Part shown: piece after piece, positions 48,238-60,889 of the stretch
How positions within the stretch are numbered: the stretch's first letter is position 1
How the letters are laid out: each line of letters opens with the position of its first letter
NCBI GenBank assembly: GCA_025449115.1
Contig: JAHLKC010000086.1
Span: 110,979-174,978, forward strand
Source: Chytridium lagenaria
Lineage: Eukaryota; Chytridiomycota; Chytridiomycetes; Chytridiales; Chytridiaceae
Direction of reading: 5' to 3'
DNA length: 64,000 nucleotides
Program-made: the position numbers and the translations under genes
The notes under the pieces: model-generated
Databases searched by the model: none
Told to the model about the DNA's origin: nothing
The model's input: only the letters and a program-made list of their open reading frames with translations

Positions 48238-48641
48238 TGTTGGGTTTATTCATCTTTCTATTTTGTTTTTCTCACCCACATTCGTTATTTAGTCTAAGTT
48301 ATTTTTCCCCCGAACCTGTTTATTTACGCGTTATTTTAAGTATTGAGTTGATCAGTTTTATCAAGCCCCTCATTCCATTTGAGGATGCGTTAATCACTTA
48401 ACTTTATTATTTATGTTTAGTTTTATGATACGTTATTTGGAGGGATTTGCGGATCATGAGTTCTGATGTAAATCCCCACCCTCTACATGTATTGCGAGAA
48501 GGAGTTAACATTAATACATGGAAGTTTCGTAGTTATTATACCTCCCTGTCACCGCTGGAGACTCCATCACGATTCTTTATAGTTTAATTCTCTTTAATAA
48601 TTCGTTATATTTAATTACAATTGAGCCCCGTAAACCCTACA
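48238..48641 (+). repeat. 5' LTR of Copia element A
   Basis: 404 bp, TG...CA termini. Its copy at 53081-53469 and the reverse copy at 54857-55257 (element B) share the full length with scattered substitutions and one- to four-base indels. Confidence 0.9.
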
Positions 48642-48758
48642 AGTGGTAGCACTTCACCTGGTTGGAAGGAGGAGTCAATCGATCCATTTGAGGGCCGAAG
48701 AGTAAAAGAGAAAAGAGAGATCATCCCAAGAAAGAAAGAAAGCTGTCAACACGAGAAG

Positions 48759-49777
48759 ATGACGAAAGAGAGCGACGACAAACCTGTGATGTTTGATGGG
48801 ACACAGTTCTACATCTGGAAGTACCGCATGATCGGGTACTTGAAAGGCAAAGGCCTTTGGAAGATCGTCGAGAAGGGCTGGACGCCCTATGCAGTCGTTG
48901 ACACGCCTACAAATGCCGAAAAGAAGACTAGGTTAGAAGAAGAAGACCTGGACATGAAAGCAAAAGCAAGAATCGAATCAAGAGTTCACGACATCATCCT
49001 ACCGTTGATACAGGATGAATCCACGGCAAAGGCACGTGGGATAAAATATCGAGACCTATGAGAGAAAGGCTCAGACGAACAGAAACGCGATTAGACGCAA
49101 ACTGACGAACTTGAAGATGAAAGAAGAAGACGACTTAAAGACTTACATTGCAGAGGTCTCGTCAACCATTCAGCAACTGAAGGCAGCGGGGGAAGACACG
49201 GCAACCCCGCAACACATCTCCATCCTCTTGACGACCCTCCCTGAAGCATACGACATCATCGTCAACCTCCTTGAGAACGAACCCAAAGCAGAGGCTGACT
49301 ATGCCTATGTCGTTGGAAAGCTGTTAGATCATAAAACGAAACTGAAAGAGAGAAAGAAGGAAAACGAAGAGAACGAAGGCGCCCAGGCTCACGCTGCAGG
49401 ACGCTACAACAATCAACAACAAAGACACCGCGGCGGCGAGGACCGAGAATGCTACAATTGCGGAAAGAAAGGTCACTTAGCAAGAGACTGCTGGAGCGCG
49501 AGAAGAAATAACGACAACAGAAATGAAAGAGACAACGAACCTCAAGCTCAACCTGCGGCTGCTGGAAGAGGATTTTTCCGTGGAAGAGGACGAGGGGGGT
49601 TTCCGTGGTCGAGGAGGACGTGGAAGAGGAGGTCGAGGCCGAGGTGGTTGGAATCGAGGACCTAATGCAAACCTGGCAAACCAAAACAACAATCAGAACA
49701 ACAACAACGGAGGAAATCCTGTGGTTTTCGTTGCAGTAGTACCTACCATCAACCTGAGCTCGGAAGGCGGTCCGTAG
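48759..49777 (+). pseudogene. Copia A gag (nucleocapsid), frame-broken
   Basis: The ATG at 48759 (MTKESDDKPVMFDGTQFYIW) starts a typical Copia gag: KYRMIGYLKGKGLWKIVEKG, then a stop and shift near 49050-49110, VSSTIQQLKAAGED, YDIIVNLLENEP, and a CCHC zinc knuckle CYNCGKKGHLARDC at about 49450. An Arg/Gly-rich stretch with a further frame change follows. Gag coats the RNA in virus-like particles. Confidence 0.85.
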
Positions 49778-49787
49778 ACTAGAGACA

Positions 49788-52700
49788 CCAGATGGATGTT
49801 AGACTCTGGAGCCACTCACCACATGACGTTCCAGCGCAACATCCTGTCGAACTACCGCTCCATTGAGTGCAACATCAGCACTGCCGAAAACAACAGCAAC
49901 CTTGAATCCCGTGGAGTCGGTGACTGTGAAGTGAAGATTAGAAACGGCGAAAGAACAGGAACGTTAATACTCAAAAACGTGTTATATGTACCAAACATCG
50001 GACGGAACCTGATCTCGCTTGGGATGGCGAGAAAGAAGGATCTTGACATATTCCCGAAGGACGACGGATACGACCTTAAACCAAAGAAAGAACCGTCAGC
50101 ACAAGAACTTGCAACGTTCACCTACAGCAGCAAAGAGAATCTCATTTACCTTGATCAAGTCATCCAATTCAAGCCAAGCACCGCCTCAGCAAAGGCCGAG
50201 AAGTCTCTGACACCGCACCAATGGCATTTGCGGATGGGTCATCTAGGAAAGAAGGGAGTGAAGAAGTTAATGAAGGTAGCGAAGGGAGTCAAGATGACGA
50301 ATGAAGATGACACTTACCTGTGTGAGGGTTGTGTTGATGGGAAAATGACAAGGACATCATTTCCTGACAAACCCGACGAGTTGAAAGCCAAGGAGCCTCT
50401 CGAGAAAATCCACGTCGATATCGTTGGACCTATGAAGACCGCGTCAAATGGTGGAGCACGTTACTTTCTTACCATCGTCGATAGCGCAAACAAACTACGT
50501 TACCGTTTACCTGTGCAAGAAGAAGAATGAATCGTTCAAGTTCATCAAAAGTTTTAAAGAAGAAGCCGAGAAGAAAATCAAAAGGAAGCTGATTGAAATC
50601 GTGGCAGACCAACGGCGGCGAATTCAACAACAAACAAATGAAGGATTGGTGCCTAGAGCATGGGATTTGACTTACCTTCACTATGCCGTACACACCGCAA
50701 CAGAACGGTGTTGCCGAACGTATGAACAGGACCTTGAACGAGAGGTCTAAAAGCATGTTAATTTTTCTTCAAAACTCGAAACGCCGATTTTTGGGGTGAA
50801 GCCATGATGGCTGCAGCTTACCTCATTAACCAATCGCCAACTCGAACGAACGAACAAGATGCAACGCCGCTTGAGAGATTCGCTGGAGTGAAACCTGACT
50901 TGTCTAGACTCCGTGGTTGGGGTTGCCTGGCACTCGTATTGATACCCAAGCAGCAACGTAAGAAGGGAGATTTCAACGCACGACGGTGTGCTCTCGTTGG
51001 GTATGAGCCGCTGGGCTATCGCCTATGGGATTTGCAAACAAATAAGTTGGTTAGAAGCAAGTCAGTGATTTTTAACGAGGGAGTAATGGCGGCGGAAGCA
51101 GAGAAGGGAGAATCAAAGTTTGAAGGGGAGGTTCAAGAATGGAAAAACGACCTAGACATACCGGATTACTCTACAGACTCGTCAAGCTCTGGTGGAAGTG
51201 AAATTGATACTGCGGTAAACGACGAAGAGTCTGAAGATGACGAAGATGATAATGTTAGTTATCATACACCTGATCGCGACGACGATGAAGATGAAGAAAG
51301 AGAGGAACCTCACTCACCTACGGTTCGTCGATCCGGTGGAAGAAGAGTTCAAAATTTCCGTGAAGACCTGGAAGAGCCATACGAGACATCCCTTCAAAGG
51401 TCATCACAGAACAAGAAGAAGCCTGGAGAGTTTTGGACGGTTAGACCATCAGCAAAAACCGCAGCGTTAGAAGATGACGACGAACCAAAGACCTACCAGG
51501 AAGCGATGGGTAGGAAGGAGAAGGATGAGTGGAGGAAAGCGATGGAGGAGGAAATGAAAAGTTTAGTTGAGATGGGAACATGGAGGTTGGTTCCCCGACC
51601 TAAAGGGAGAAAGATCATTAAATCAGGATGGGTGTACAAAACAAAGCGAGATGAGTTGGGAAATCTCGATAAACGGAAAGCGAGATTTGTCGCTAAAGGT
51701 TACTCGCAAAAATAAGGAATCGACTATGACGAGAAATTCGCACCCGTCATCAAGCAAGCGACGTTGAGAGTGATGCTTGCGGTCGCTTGTCAAGAAAACA
51801 TGGAGATTCGACAATACGACGTCAAGACCGCGTTCTTGAATGGGAAGTTGGAAGATCATGAGATATACATTGAACAGCCTGAAGGATTCGTCGTTGAAGG
51901 GAAAGAAGACTGGGTGTGCCTGTGCATGAAGAGCCTCTACGGACTCGTTCAAGCACCAATGTGTTTCAACACCGACTTGAACACGTTCCAAGTCGACGAG
52001 GAGAAGTTTACTCGCTCAGCGGCAGATCCGTGCCTTTACTACAAGCGAAACGGCAAGGACCTTACCTTGAAGGGAGTCTATGTTGATGATATCATAGAAG
52101 CGTCGACGAGCAAGGAGGAATTAGATCGATCAGAAAAACGATTCATGAGACGTTACCGAGGTACAAGAGCTCCAAGTTTTCGATACGTCTTGGGTGGCAA
52201 TGTCGCTATGATCGTGTGAAAGGGAAGATTGTGGTGTTCCAGCAGAGATACATCGAAACGATGGGTCAAAAGCTGGAATTACCGAAAACTCTTTTACACT
52301 ATACCCCAATGGACGCCGTGAAGAAACTCCTGAAGAACATGGAAGGACAGATAACAAAGACGAACGAGAAGAATCAAGGATACCGACAGTACACTGGATC
52401 CTTGATGCATGCGATGATCGGTACTAGACCTGATATAGCATTCGCGCTCGGAATGAGCGCTAGGTTTCAAGAGAACCCTTACCCAGCGCATTGGGATGCG
52501 CTTTACCGAATGTGTGGATACTTACAGCAAACGAAGCAATTGGGAATTTAGTATACTCGAAAGGACAAGCTGGAATTGGTGGGATATGCTGACGCCGACA
52601 TGGGAACTGATCCAGACGATATGAAGTCAACAAGTGGATTTGTAATCACGTTGAACGGGGGAGCCTGTGGTGTGGGGAACGAAAAAGCAAGCAACGACGG

Positions 52701-53071
52701 CTCAGTCTACAGCAGAGGCTGAATATGTTTCACTTAGTGAAGCATCGTCACATATGATATGGGTTAGCCAACTTCTGGGGGAGTTGGGTTATACGTTTAA
52801 TGACCCTCCGGTGATTTACGGCGACAACACGACAGCAAATTCCCTCGCCAGCACGCCGATAATATCGCAAAGTTCGCGACACGTGGATAGAAGGTTCCAC
52901 GTCATACGAGATAGGGTTAACGCGAAGAAAATACGCGTGGAGTACCTGAACACAAAGGAGCAACCTGCAGACTGTTTACGAAAGCTTTGCCTCGAACGAA
53001 GTTTGAAGAATTACGAGCAAAGTTTGGGATGGTTAAAGTGGTTGATTAAAACTGCAAGGTTAGAAAGCTGA
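49788..53071 (+). pseudogene. Copia A pol (PR-IN-RT-RH), frame-broken
   Basis: Aspartic protease MLDSGATHHMTF (DSG site) lies at about 49797. The integrase zinc region HLRMGH...CEGCVDGKMTRTSF and the core DIVGPM...FLTIVDS and VADQ (degraded) follow, with shifts near 50490 and 50600-50800. Next come WGCLALVLIPKQQRKKG, an acidic linker, then RT with WRLVPRPKGRKIIKSGW, YDVKTAFLNGK and YVDDII. A TAA at 51713 replaces a CAA present in element B. RNase H (TTAQSTAEAEYVSLSEA, VIYGDNTTA) ends at 53071. At least five lesions. Confidence 0.85.
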
Positions 53072-53080
53072 GGGGGAGAA

Positions 53081-53469
53081 TGTTGGGTTTATTCATCTTT
53101 CTATTTTGTTTTTCTCACCCACATTCGTTATTTGTCTAAGTTATTTTTCCCCGAACCTTTTTTACGCGTTATTTTAAGTTTTGAGTTGATCAGTTTATTG
53201 AGCTCCTCATTCCATTTGAGGAGCGTTAATCCCTTAACTTATTATTTATGTTTATTTATGATACGTAATTGGAGGGATTTACGGGTCATGAGTTCTGGTG
53301 TAAATCCCCACCCTCTACATGTATTGCGAAAAGTAGTTAACATTAATATATGGAAGTTTCGTAGTATTACCTCCCTGTCACCGCTGGAGACTCCATCACT
53401 ATTCTTTATAGTTTAATTCTCTTTATTAATTTTATAATTTAATTACAATTGAGCCCCGTAAACCCTACA
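53081..53469 (+). repeat. 3' LTR of Copia element A
   Basis: 389 bp, TGTTGGG...CCTACA. It directly follows the purine tract and is followed by the GTTTG target duplication. Confidence 0.9.
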
Positions 53470-53474
53470 GTTTG

Positions 53475-53892
53475 TTCCTCTCTCGTACTGTGGTGTGATC
53501 GTTACGGGTCGTTGTTGGCTGGTTGAGCAGTGGGTAGTGAAGCCTTTGAGCTACCGGGTTCTGGCTAGGAATGCGTGCAGGAGGAGTAGTGGGCTCAAGA
53601 TAGTACTCTATGTGCAGAGCTCACGCGTAGTTTTATCTCCCTGGGTGCAGCAGCGTCACGTGGTATTGTTTTGGAGTCATCCAGTGGCAAGTATTGCCTC
53701 AGACATGTCCGATCGAATGACGTGGCGGCAGAGTTCAAGGTTGAAGACAACCTGATTTCTCTGTGCAGCCAGACACCGCAGCAAACACCACGATAGGTGT
53801 GAAAAGCCAGGCGCTGAACGGCGCGCACATTTAGCATCAACAGATGGGTCACAGCTCGATGAAGGCGGTGAAGAAGCTTGAAATTCGGCAAC
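53475..53892 (-). mobile_element. Older Copia relic (right part), protease-like
   Basis: On the minus strand TLNSAATSFDRTCLRQYLPL and DDSKTI resemble the Copia protease start (LDSGAT...Y.PL). It is the upstream part of the relic that ends at 48237, separated by element A. Too little sequence remains here for the integrase, so that was lost before A inserted. Homology is weak and by eye. Confidence 0.45.
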
Positions 53893-53949
53893 AGGTGTAC
53901 GCATCACGGTATATAACGACGGCGCCCTGTCGCAAGGAAGAAGCTCACG

Positions 53950-54856
53950 CGCTTGTCTCATCTTTCTATTATGTCTTATTCACCCACATTCATATATTGT
54001 TTAAGTTCTTTTGCCCCAACCTTAATATATTTACGCGTTTTTTGTTAGTTTAGTCAACTTAAGTTACATTTGAACCCTGTAACCCCTACTTGGAAGGAGG
54101 AGTGAATTGATCAATCTATTTGAGGGCCGAAAGAGTAGAGTAGAGAAGAGTGATCATCCCACGAAGGAAGAGTTAGTCCACAGACAGCAAAAGAAAGAAA
54201 GCTGTCAACACGAGAAGATGATTAAAGAGAATGACGACAAACCTGTGATGTTTAATGGGACACAGTTCCACATCTGGAAGTACCGCATGATCAGGTACTT
54301 GAAAGGCCTTTAAAGGCCTTTGGAAGATCGTCGAGAAGGGCTGGACGCCCTATGCAGTCGTTGACACGCCTACAAATGCCGAAAAGAAGACTAGGTTAGA
54401 AGAAGACCTGGACATGAAAGCAAAAGCAAGAATCGAATCAAGAGTTCATGACATCATCCTACCGTTGATATAGGACGAACCTACGGCAAAGGCGACTTGG
54501 GATAAAATTATCGAGACCTATGAGAGAAAGGCTCAGACAAACAGTAACGCAATGAGACAAAAACTCACGAAGTGAAGATGAAAGAAGAAGACGATTTAAA
54601 GACTTACATCGCAGAAGTCTCGTCAACCATCTAGCATCTGAAGGCTGCGGGGGAGGACACGGCAACCCCGCAACACATCTCCGTCCTCCTGACGAGCCTC
54701 CCTGAAGCATACAACATCATAGTTAACCTTCTCGGGAGCGATCCCAGAGCGGAGTGTATGTTGTTGGAAAGCTGTTAGACACGAAACGAAATTAAAGAGA
54801 GAAAGAAAGAAAATGAAGATAACGAAGTTGCCCAGGCTCCTGCTGTGGGGCGCTAC
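53950..54856 (+). mobile_element. Copia relic with shortened LTR and gag fragment
   Basis: About 53955-54088 is a degenerate, internally deleted LTR (CACCCACATTC, TTTACGCG and GAACCCTGTAACCCCTAC survive). Then comes gag: EKMIKENDDKPVMFNGTQF, HIWKYRMIRYLKGL and later fragments with many shifts, close to gag of element A. It stops at 54856 inside gag, exactly where the LTR of element B begins. Confidence 0.75.
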
Positions 54857-55257
54857 TGTAGGGTTTACGGGGCTCAATTGTAATTAAATATAACGAATTA
54901 ATAAAGAGAATTAAACTATAAGAATCGTGAATGGAGTCTCCAGCGGTGACAGGGAGGTATAATAACTACGAAACTTCCATGTATTAATGTTAACTACTTC
55001 TCGCAATACATGTAGAGGGTGGGATTTACATCAGAACTCATGATCCGCAATCCCTCCAAATAACGTATCATAAAACTAAACATAAATAATAAAGTTAAGT
55101 GATTAACGCATCCTCAAATGGAATGAGGAGCTCGATAAAACTGATCAACTCAAAACTTAAAAAACGCGTAAATAAACAGGTTCGGGGGAAAAATAACTTA
55201 GACAAAACAACGAATGTGGGTGAGTAAAACAAAATAGAAAGATGAATAAACCCAACA
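54857..55257 (-). repeat. 3' LTR of Copia element B
   Basis: The reverse complement starts TGTTGGG and ends CCTACA, and is nearly colinear with the LTRs of A. Confidence 0.88.
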
Positions 55258-57291
55258 TTCTCCCCCTCAGCTTTCTAACCTTGCAATTTTAATCAACCAC
55301 TTTAACCATCCCAAACTTTGCTCGTATTTCTTCAAATTTCGTTCGAGGCAAAGCTTTTGTAAACAGGTCTGCAGGTTGCTCCTTTGTGTTCAGGTACTCA
55401 ACGCGTATTTTCTTCGCGTTAACTCTATCTCGTATGACGTGGAACCTTCTATCCACATGTCGAGAACTCTGCGATATTATCGGCGTGCTTGCGAGGGAAT
55501 TTGCCGTAGTGTTGTCGCCGTAAATCACGGGAGGGTCATTAAACGTATAACCCAACTCCCCCAGAAGTTGGCTGACCCAAATCATATGTGACAATGCTTC
55601 ACTCAACGAAACATTTTCAGCTTCGGCAGTAGACTGAGCCGTCGTAGCTTGCTTTTTCGTTCCCCACACCACAGCTCCCCGTTTAAAGTGATAACAAAAC
55701 CACTCGTTGACTTCATGTCGTCCGGATCAGTTCCCATGTTGGCGTCTGCATATCCCACCAATTCCAGCTTATCCTTTCGAGTATACTAAATTCCCAACTG
55801 CTTCGTTTGCTGTAAGTATCCACACGTTCGGTAAAGCGCATCCCAATGCGCTGGGTAAGGGTTCTCTTGAAATCTAGCACTCATTCCTAGTGCGAATGCA
55901 ATATCAGGTCTTGTCCCGATCATTGCATGCATCAAGGATCTAGTGTACTGTCGGTATCCTTGATTCTTCTCGTTCGTCTTTGTTATCTGTCCCTCCATGT
56001 TCTTCAGGAGTTTCTTCACGGCGTCCATTGGGGTATAGTGTAAAAGAGTTTTCGGTAATTCCAGCTTTTGACCCATCGTTTCGATGTATCTCTGCTGGAA
56101 CACCACAATCTTCCCTTTCACACGATCATAGCGACATTGCCACCAAGGACGTATCGAAAACTTGGAGCTCTTGTACCTCGGTAACGTCTCATGAATCGTT
56201 TTTCTGATCGATCTAACTCCTCGTTGCTTGTGAACGCTTCTATGATATCATTGACATAGACTCCCTTCAAGGTGAGGTCCTTGCAGTTTCGCTTGTAGTA
56301 AAGACACGGATCCGCCGCAGAGCGAGTAAACTTCTCCTCGTCGACTTGGAACGTTTTCAAGTCGGTGTTGAAACACGTTGGTGCTTGAACGAGTCCGTAG
56401 AGGCTCTTCATGCACAGGCACACCCAGTCTTCTTTCCCTTCGACGACGAATCCTTCTGGTTGTTCGATATATATCTCATGATCTTCAAGCTTCCCATTCA
56501 AGAACGCGGTCTTGACGTCGTATTGTCGAATCTCCATGTTTTCTTGACAAGCAACCGCAAGCATCACTCTCAACGTCGCTTGCTTGATGACGGGTGCGAA
56601 TTTCTCGTCATAGTCGATTCCTTGTTTTTGCGAGTAACCTTTAGCGACAAATCTCGCTTTCCGTTTATCGAGATTTCCCAACTCATCTCGCTTTGTTTTG
56701 TACACCCATCCTGATTTAATGATCTTTCTCCCTTTAGGTCGGGGAACCAACCTCCATGTTCCCATCTCAACCAAACTCTTCATTTCCTCCTCCATTGCTT
56801 TCCTCCACTCGTCCTTCTCCTTCCTACCCATTGCTTCTTCATAGGTCTTGGTTCCTCGTCATCTTCTAACGCTGCGGTGTTTGCTGATGGTCTAACCGTC
56901 CAAAACTCTCCAGGCTTCTTCTTGTTCTGTGATGACCTTCGAAGGGATGTCTCGTATGGCTCTTCCAGGTCTTCACGAAAGTTTGGAACTCTTCTTCCAC
57001 CGGATCGACGAACCGTAGGTGAGTGAGGTTCCTCTCTTTCTTCATCTTCATCATCGTCGCGATCGGGTGTATGATAACTAACATTATCATCTTCGTCATC
57101 TTCAGACTCTTCGTCGTTTACCGCAGTATCAATATCACTTCCACCAGAGCTTGACGAGTCTGTAGAGTAATCCGGTATGTCTAGGTCGTTTTTCCATTCT
57201 TGAACTCCCCTTCAAACTTTGATTCTCCCTTCTCTGCTTCCGCCGCCATACTCCCTCGTTAAAAATCACTGACTGCTTCTAACCAACTTAT
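54857..57291 (-). mobile_element. Copia element B, 5'-truncated, minus strand
   Basis: A 401-bp LTR (54857-55257) is the 3' LTR, followed (reading right to left) by RNase H (55289-55672), an RT piece (55786-56121), RT with YVNDII in place of YVDD (56118-56831) and the acidic linker (to about 57250). RT over KGYSQKQGIDYDEKFAPV is uninterrupted, unlike A. The element ends abruptly at 57291 at the LTR of element C; integrase, gag and the 5' LTR are not present in the window. Confidence 0.88.
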
Positions 57292-57609
57292 TGTTGGGTT
57301 TACATCTTCACTTATATTCACTTGTTAGTTTTTCGCTATTATGCTGGTTAATGACTCTTGGTCTTTCTACTGTTTGTTTAGTTACTTGGTTTTTGTTCTT
57401 CGTGTTATTCTCCCATGTCATCGACTGTGCGGAACTGTGCTGGACTGTGCAGGCACAGTGATGACAACAGCGGCTTTGCCGACTGTGCTAGGACTGTGCG
57501 ACTGTGCCAGCTCTTAGTATAAGAACTCGAGGTTTTCCAATGTAATAAAATAAGTGATCATATACATACATTTGTCTTATTGACTCTAAGTACGCGTCAG
57601 GATCCAACA
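57292..57609 (+). repeat. 5' LTR of Copia element C
   Basis: 318 bp with perfect 6-bp terminal inverted repeats TGTTGG/CCAACA. The repeated word GACTGTGC occurs several times at 57420-57515. Confidence 0.8.
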
Positions 57610-60600
57610 TTTGGTAGCACTTCGAGTTTACAACACGTACCATGGGCAAAGACGACAAAGACGGGCTGAGAAGCCAAGCTGTTTGACGGCAAAGACTACT
57701 TCATCTGGAAGCATCGCATGAAGACTACCTGAGGGCAAAGGGACTCTGGCACATTGTTGAGTCTGGGATCACTCCATACGCTGACAGGGATGCTCCAACA
57801 GTAGCTGAGAAAAGGAAAGGAAGGAGGAAGAGTTAGATGAGAAGGCAAGGCAAAACTGGAGGGAAGGATCACGGATTCAATATTACCTCTGGTGCAGAAC
57901 CTGGAGTCGTCAGCAGCAGTCTGGACGGCTCTGGAGACGTCCTATGAGCGCAAGGCTCACTCAAATAGGAACGCTTTGATGCGCCGACTCATGGAGCTGC
58001 AAATGAAGGAGGGAGAGGATTTGAACGATTTCATCAGCACTCTCTCAAAGCTTGTTCAGCAGCAAGCTGCGCCGGTCACTCCACATCGGAAGAGCAGAAG
58101 ACTTCTTACCTATTGACAAAGCTTCCCGAATGCTTTGATGTCATTGTGACGACGATCGAGGCGGATGAGGATCTTGTTGGCGACTACACCCAGGTGGTCG
58201 GGCGGCTTTTGGACTTTGAGACCAAGCTGAGAGACAAGGAGGGAAGGGATGATCAGATGGAGGCGTTCTTCGTGAAGAGGAATGGGAAATTCCCGGCAAA
58301 GGGAAAGGACCTGGGAAGAAGGAACAGGAAGTACGTACCTGTTACCACTGTGGGAAAGTTGGACACCTCAAGAAAGATTGCTGGTCTAGGAAGAAGAACG
58401 ACGACTCCGACACCGAGGGTGAAGGGAGCAGCAAGGGAGGGAAACCCAAGTGGAAGAAAAAGAAGGGATCCTGGAAGAAGAAGAAGGGATCAGTCAACAC
58501 GGCGGAATCAGCAATGGCATTCACCACTGAGGTGAATTTCACGGTGACAGCTAAAGACAATAGGGACATGAGGTGGATCATGGACTCTGGAGCCACTCAC
58601 CATATGACGTTCAATCGAGAATGTCTTGATAATTTTCGTCACGTCTCAAGCAGCGTTGGAACGGCAGAGTCAGGAACAAAGCTCGACGCGACAGGGATGG
58701 GGGATGCAGAACTGGAGGTGATGGTGAATGGGGAACCGTCAACAATCATCTTGAGGAACGTTCTGTATGTGCCCGGCATTAAGAGGAACTTGGTGTTGCT
58801 TGGGATGGCCAGTGGAAAGGGTCTTGAGGCGCATCCTGTTAAGGGCGGTTACATTCTCAAGTCAGCAAAAGGAGTTGGGGTTGCAGAATTCAAGAAGGAT
58901 GGATCCAACCTATATTACCTGATGGAGGGCAACCCTGAGGGAAACCATACGACTACGGGGGTTAAGAGCTCGGCTCTGAATGACGTTTACACGTGGCACT
59001 GTCGAATGGGTCATTTAGGAATGAAGAACGTCAAACTTTGCCAATGGTGGCAAAGGGAGTCAAGGTGGTTGGAACCGACTCGGATGTTCTGTGTGAGGGG
59101 TGTCTGGATGGGAAACTCACCAGGGCGTCGTTTCCGTCAAAGGAGAAGAGATCAAAGAAGCCCTTGGAGAGGGTTCACGTTGATCTTGCTGGACCTATGT
59201 CAACAAAATCGATTGGAGGGGCTCAGTACTATCTGGTGGCGGTAGACTCAATGTCTGGATACACGATGACGTACCTGCTCAAGGAGAAGTCGCAAGCTGT
59301 CAAGTACATCAAGCTGTTCAAAGAAGAAGCGGAGCGACTTACTGGTGGGAGAATCACAAGTATCGATTACTGTGAGAACTCGAAGAAGCTTGAAGAGGCC
59401 GTACTCTCGCAGGAGCCTGACAAGCTCAGAGAGATTGTAGCTGATAACGGTGGGGAGTTTAAGAACAAGGATCTTCAGGAGTGGTGTTTGGCGAAGGGGA
59501 TCAGCTCACCTACACCATGCCGTATTCGCCAGAGCAAAATGGAATTGCAGAACGAATGAATCGGACTCTCATGGAGAAGGCAAAATCCATGTTGAGTCAT
59601 TCTGGCCTGCCTATGAAGTTCTGGGGAGAGGCAGTGATGACGGCTACATACCTCGTTAATCGCTCACCGAGGAAGTCGAATCCAGACTCGATAACGCCTT
59701 ATGAAGTCTTCACGGGAAAGAAACCGCACCTTGATCTCGTTAGAATTTTTGGATGTGCGTCCTACATGCACGTGCCAAAGCAGCAGAGGAAGAAGGGACA
59801 GTACAACGCGAAGAAAGGCGTCTTTGTGGGTTATGAGCCTTTGGGCTTTCGGGTGTATGATCCAGTAGGGAAACGCGTGATGAGGAGCAAGTCTGTGATT
59901 TTTGACGAGACAAAACTCGGACTTGACTACAAAGGACGGTGCGTGGGGACTGGACGGAATGGAAGACCAACAACGAGCTGGGGGAAGAGAATGATGATGA
60001 AGATTCATCTGAGGATGACTTAAGCAACGGTGATGGGGAACTTGACAGTGAGGTTGAGGACAGTGATACTGAAGATGAGGGTGATGAGAACGTTGGAGGT
60101 GCTGGAGCTGGGGTAGACTCAGAAGATGATGGGTCAGCGGACGATTTTTCTTCGGCACCATCAACACCTCAAGGAGGGAGACCGAGGACACCACGGACGC
60201 CATCAACACGTCAAGACTCACCTGGAGAAGAGTCCCCAGCAGAAAGATCACCTCTGGTTCAAGGTGTAAGGCGGTCCTCTCGCATTCCAAAGCCAAGGAA
60301 TCTGGCGTGGTTCACGGTGGGACCGCGTCCAACAGCGCACAACACGGAACTCGATGAAGACCCACATACCTATGAAGAAGCATCAAGTCGCTCAGATAGC
60401 AAGGAATGGCTAGCAGCCATGGAGGACGAGTACAAGTCTCTACTCGAGAACTCAACATGGGTTCTGGCTCCTCGACCTACCGATAAGAAGACCATCAAGT
60501 CTGGATGGGTCTTTAAACGCAAGAGAGGAGAGCATGGAGAGGTTGTTCGATACAAAGCGCGTTTCGTGGCTAAGGGATATAGCCAGAAAGAGGGGGAGGA

Positions 60601-60880
60601 TTTCTTTGAGATATTCTCACCAGTTGCTCGGTCGTCAACGATCAGGATCTTCCTTGCCGTAGCTTGCCATGAGCGGTTGGAGCTCAGACAATTCGACGTG
60701 AAGACAGCGTTCTTAAATGGGAAGTTGACAGACGTTGAGATCTTTATAGAGCAGCCGGAGGGGTTCGCGGTTGAAGGAAAGGAGGGCATGGTGTGTCGTT
60801 TGTTGAGAAGTTTGTATGGGTTAAAGCAAGCACCGCTGGAATGGAATGAGGTCTTTGATGGAGTCATATCACCTATGTTA
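57292..60880 (+). mobile_element. Copia element C (different family), 3'-truncated
   Basis: A 318-bp LTR (57292-57609) has TGTTGG...CCAACA inverted ends and internal ACTGTGC repeats. A TTTGGTAGCACTTCGAG primer-binding-like site follows. Gag starts at the ATG 57642 and is frame-broken. It shows a CCHC knuckle (CYHCGKVGHLKKDC, about 58340), protease (IMDSGATHHMTF), integrase (HCRMGHLGMKN, DLAGPMSTKSIGGAQYYL, VADNGGEF, MPYSPEQNGIAERM) and RT (STWVLAPRPTDKKTIKSGW, FDVKTAFLNGKL, LLRSLYGLKQAPLEWNEVF). The sequence leaves RT before the YVDD motif at about 60870-60880. No 3' LTR is in the window. Confidence 0.88.
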
Positions 60881-60889
60881 AAACCGTTG

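Larger units (their letters stand above)
48238..53469 (+). mobile_element. Ty1/Copia LTR retrotransposon A, near full length
   Basis: Both LTRs begin TGTTGGG and end CCTACA. The element is flanked by the 5-bp duplication GTTTG (48233-48237 and 53470-53474). A TGGTAGC primer-binding-like site follows the 5' LTR and a purine tract (GAGGGGGAGAA) precedes the 3' LTR. Internally the order is gag, protease, integrase, reverse transcriptase, RNase H, the Copia (Pseudoviridae) order. Several frame breaks and a stop in RT make it non-autonomous as read; some may be sequence errors. The LTRs differ at many positions including small indels. Confidence 0.93.

Noticed and set aside
59664..60296. 210-codon minus-strand ORF opposite Copia C pol
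   Set aside because: Antisense of the acidic linker and integrase C-terminus; no independent support.
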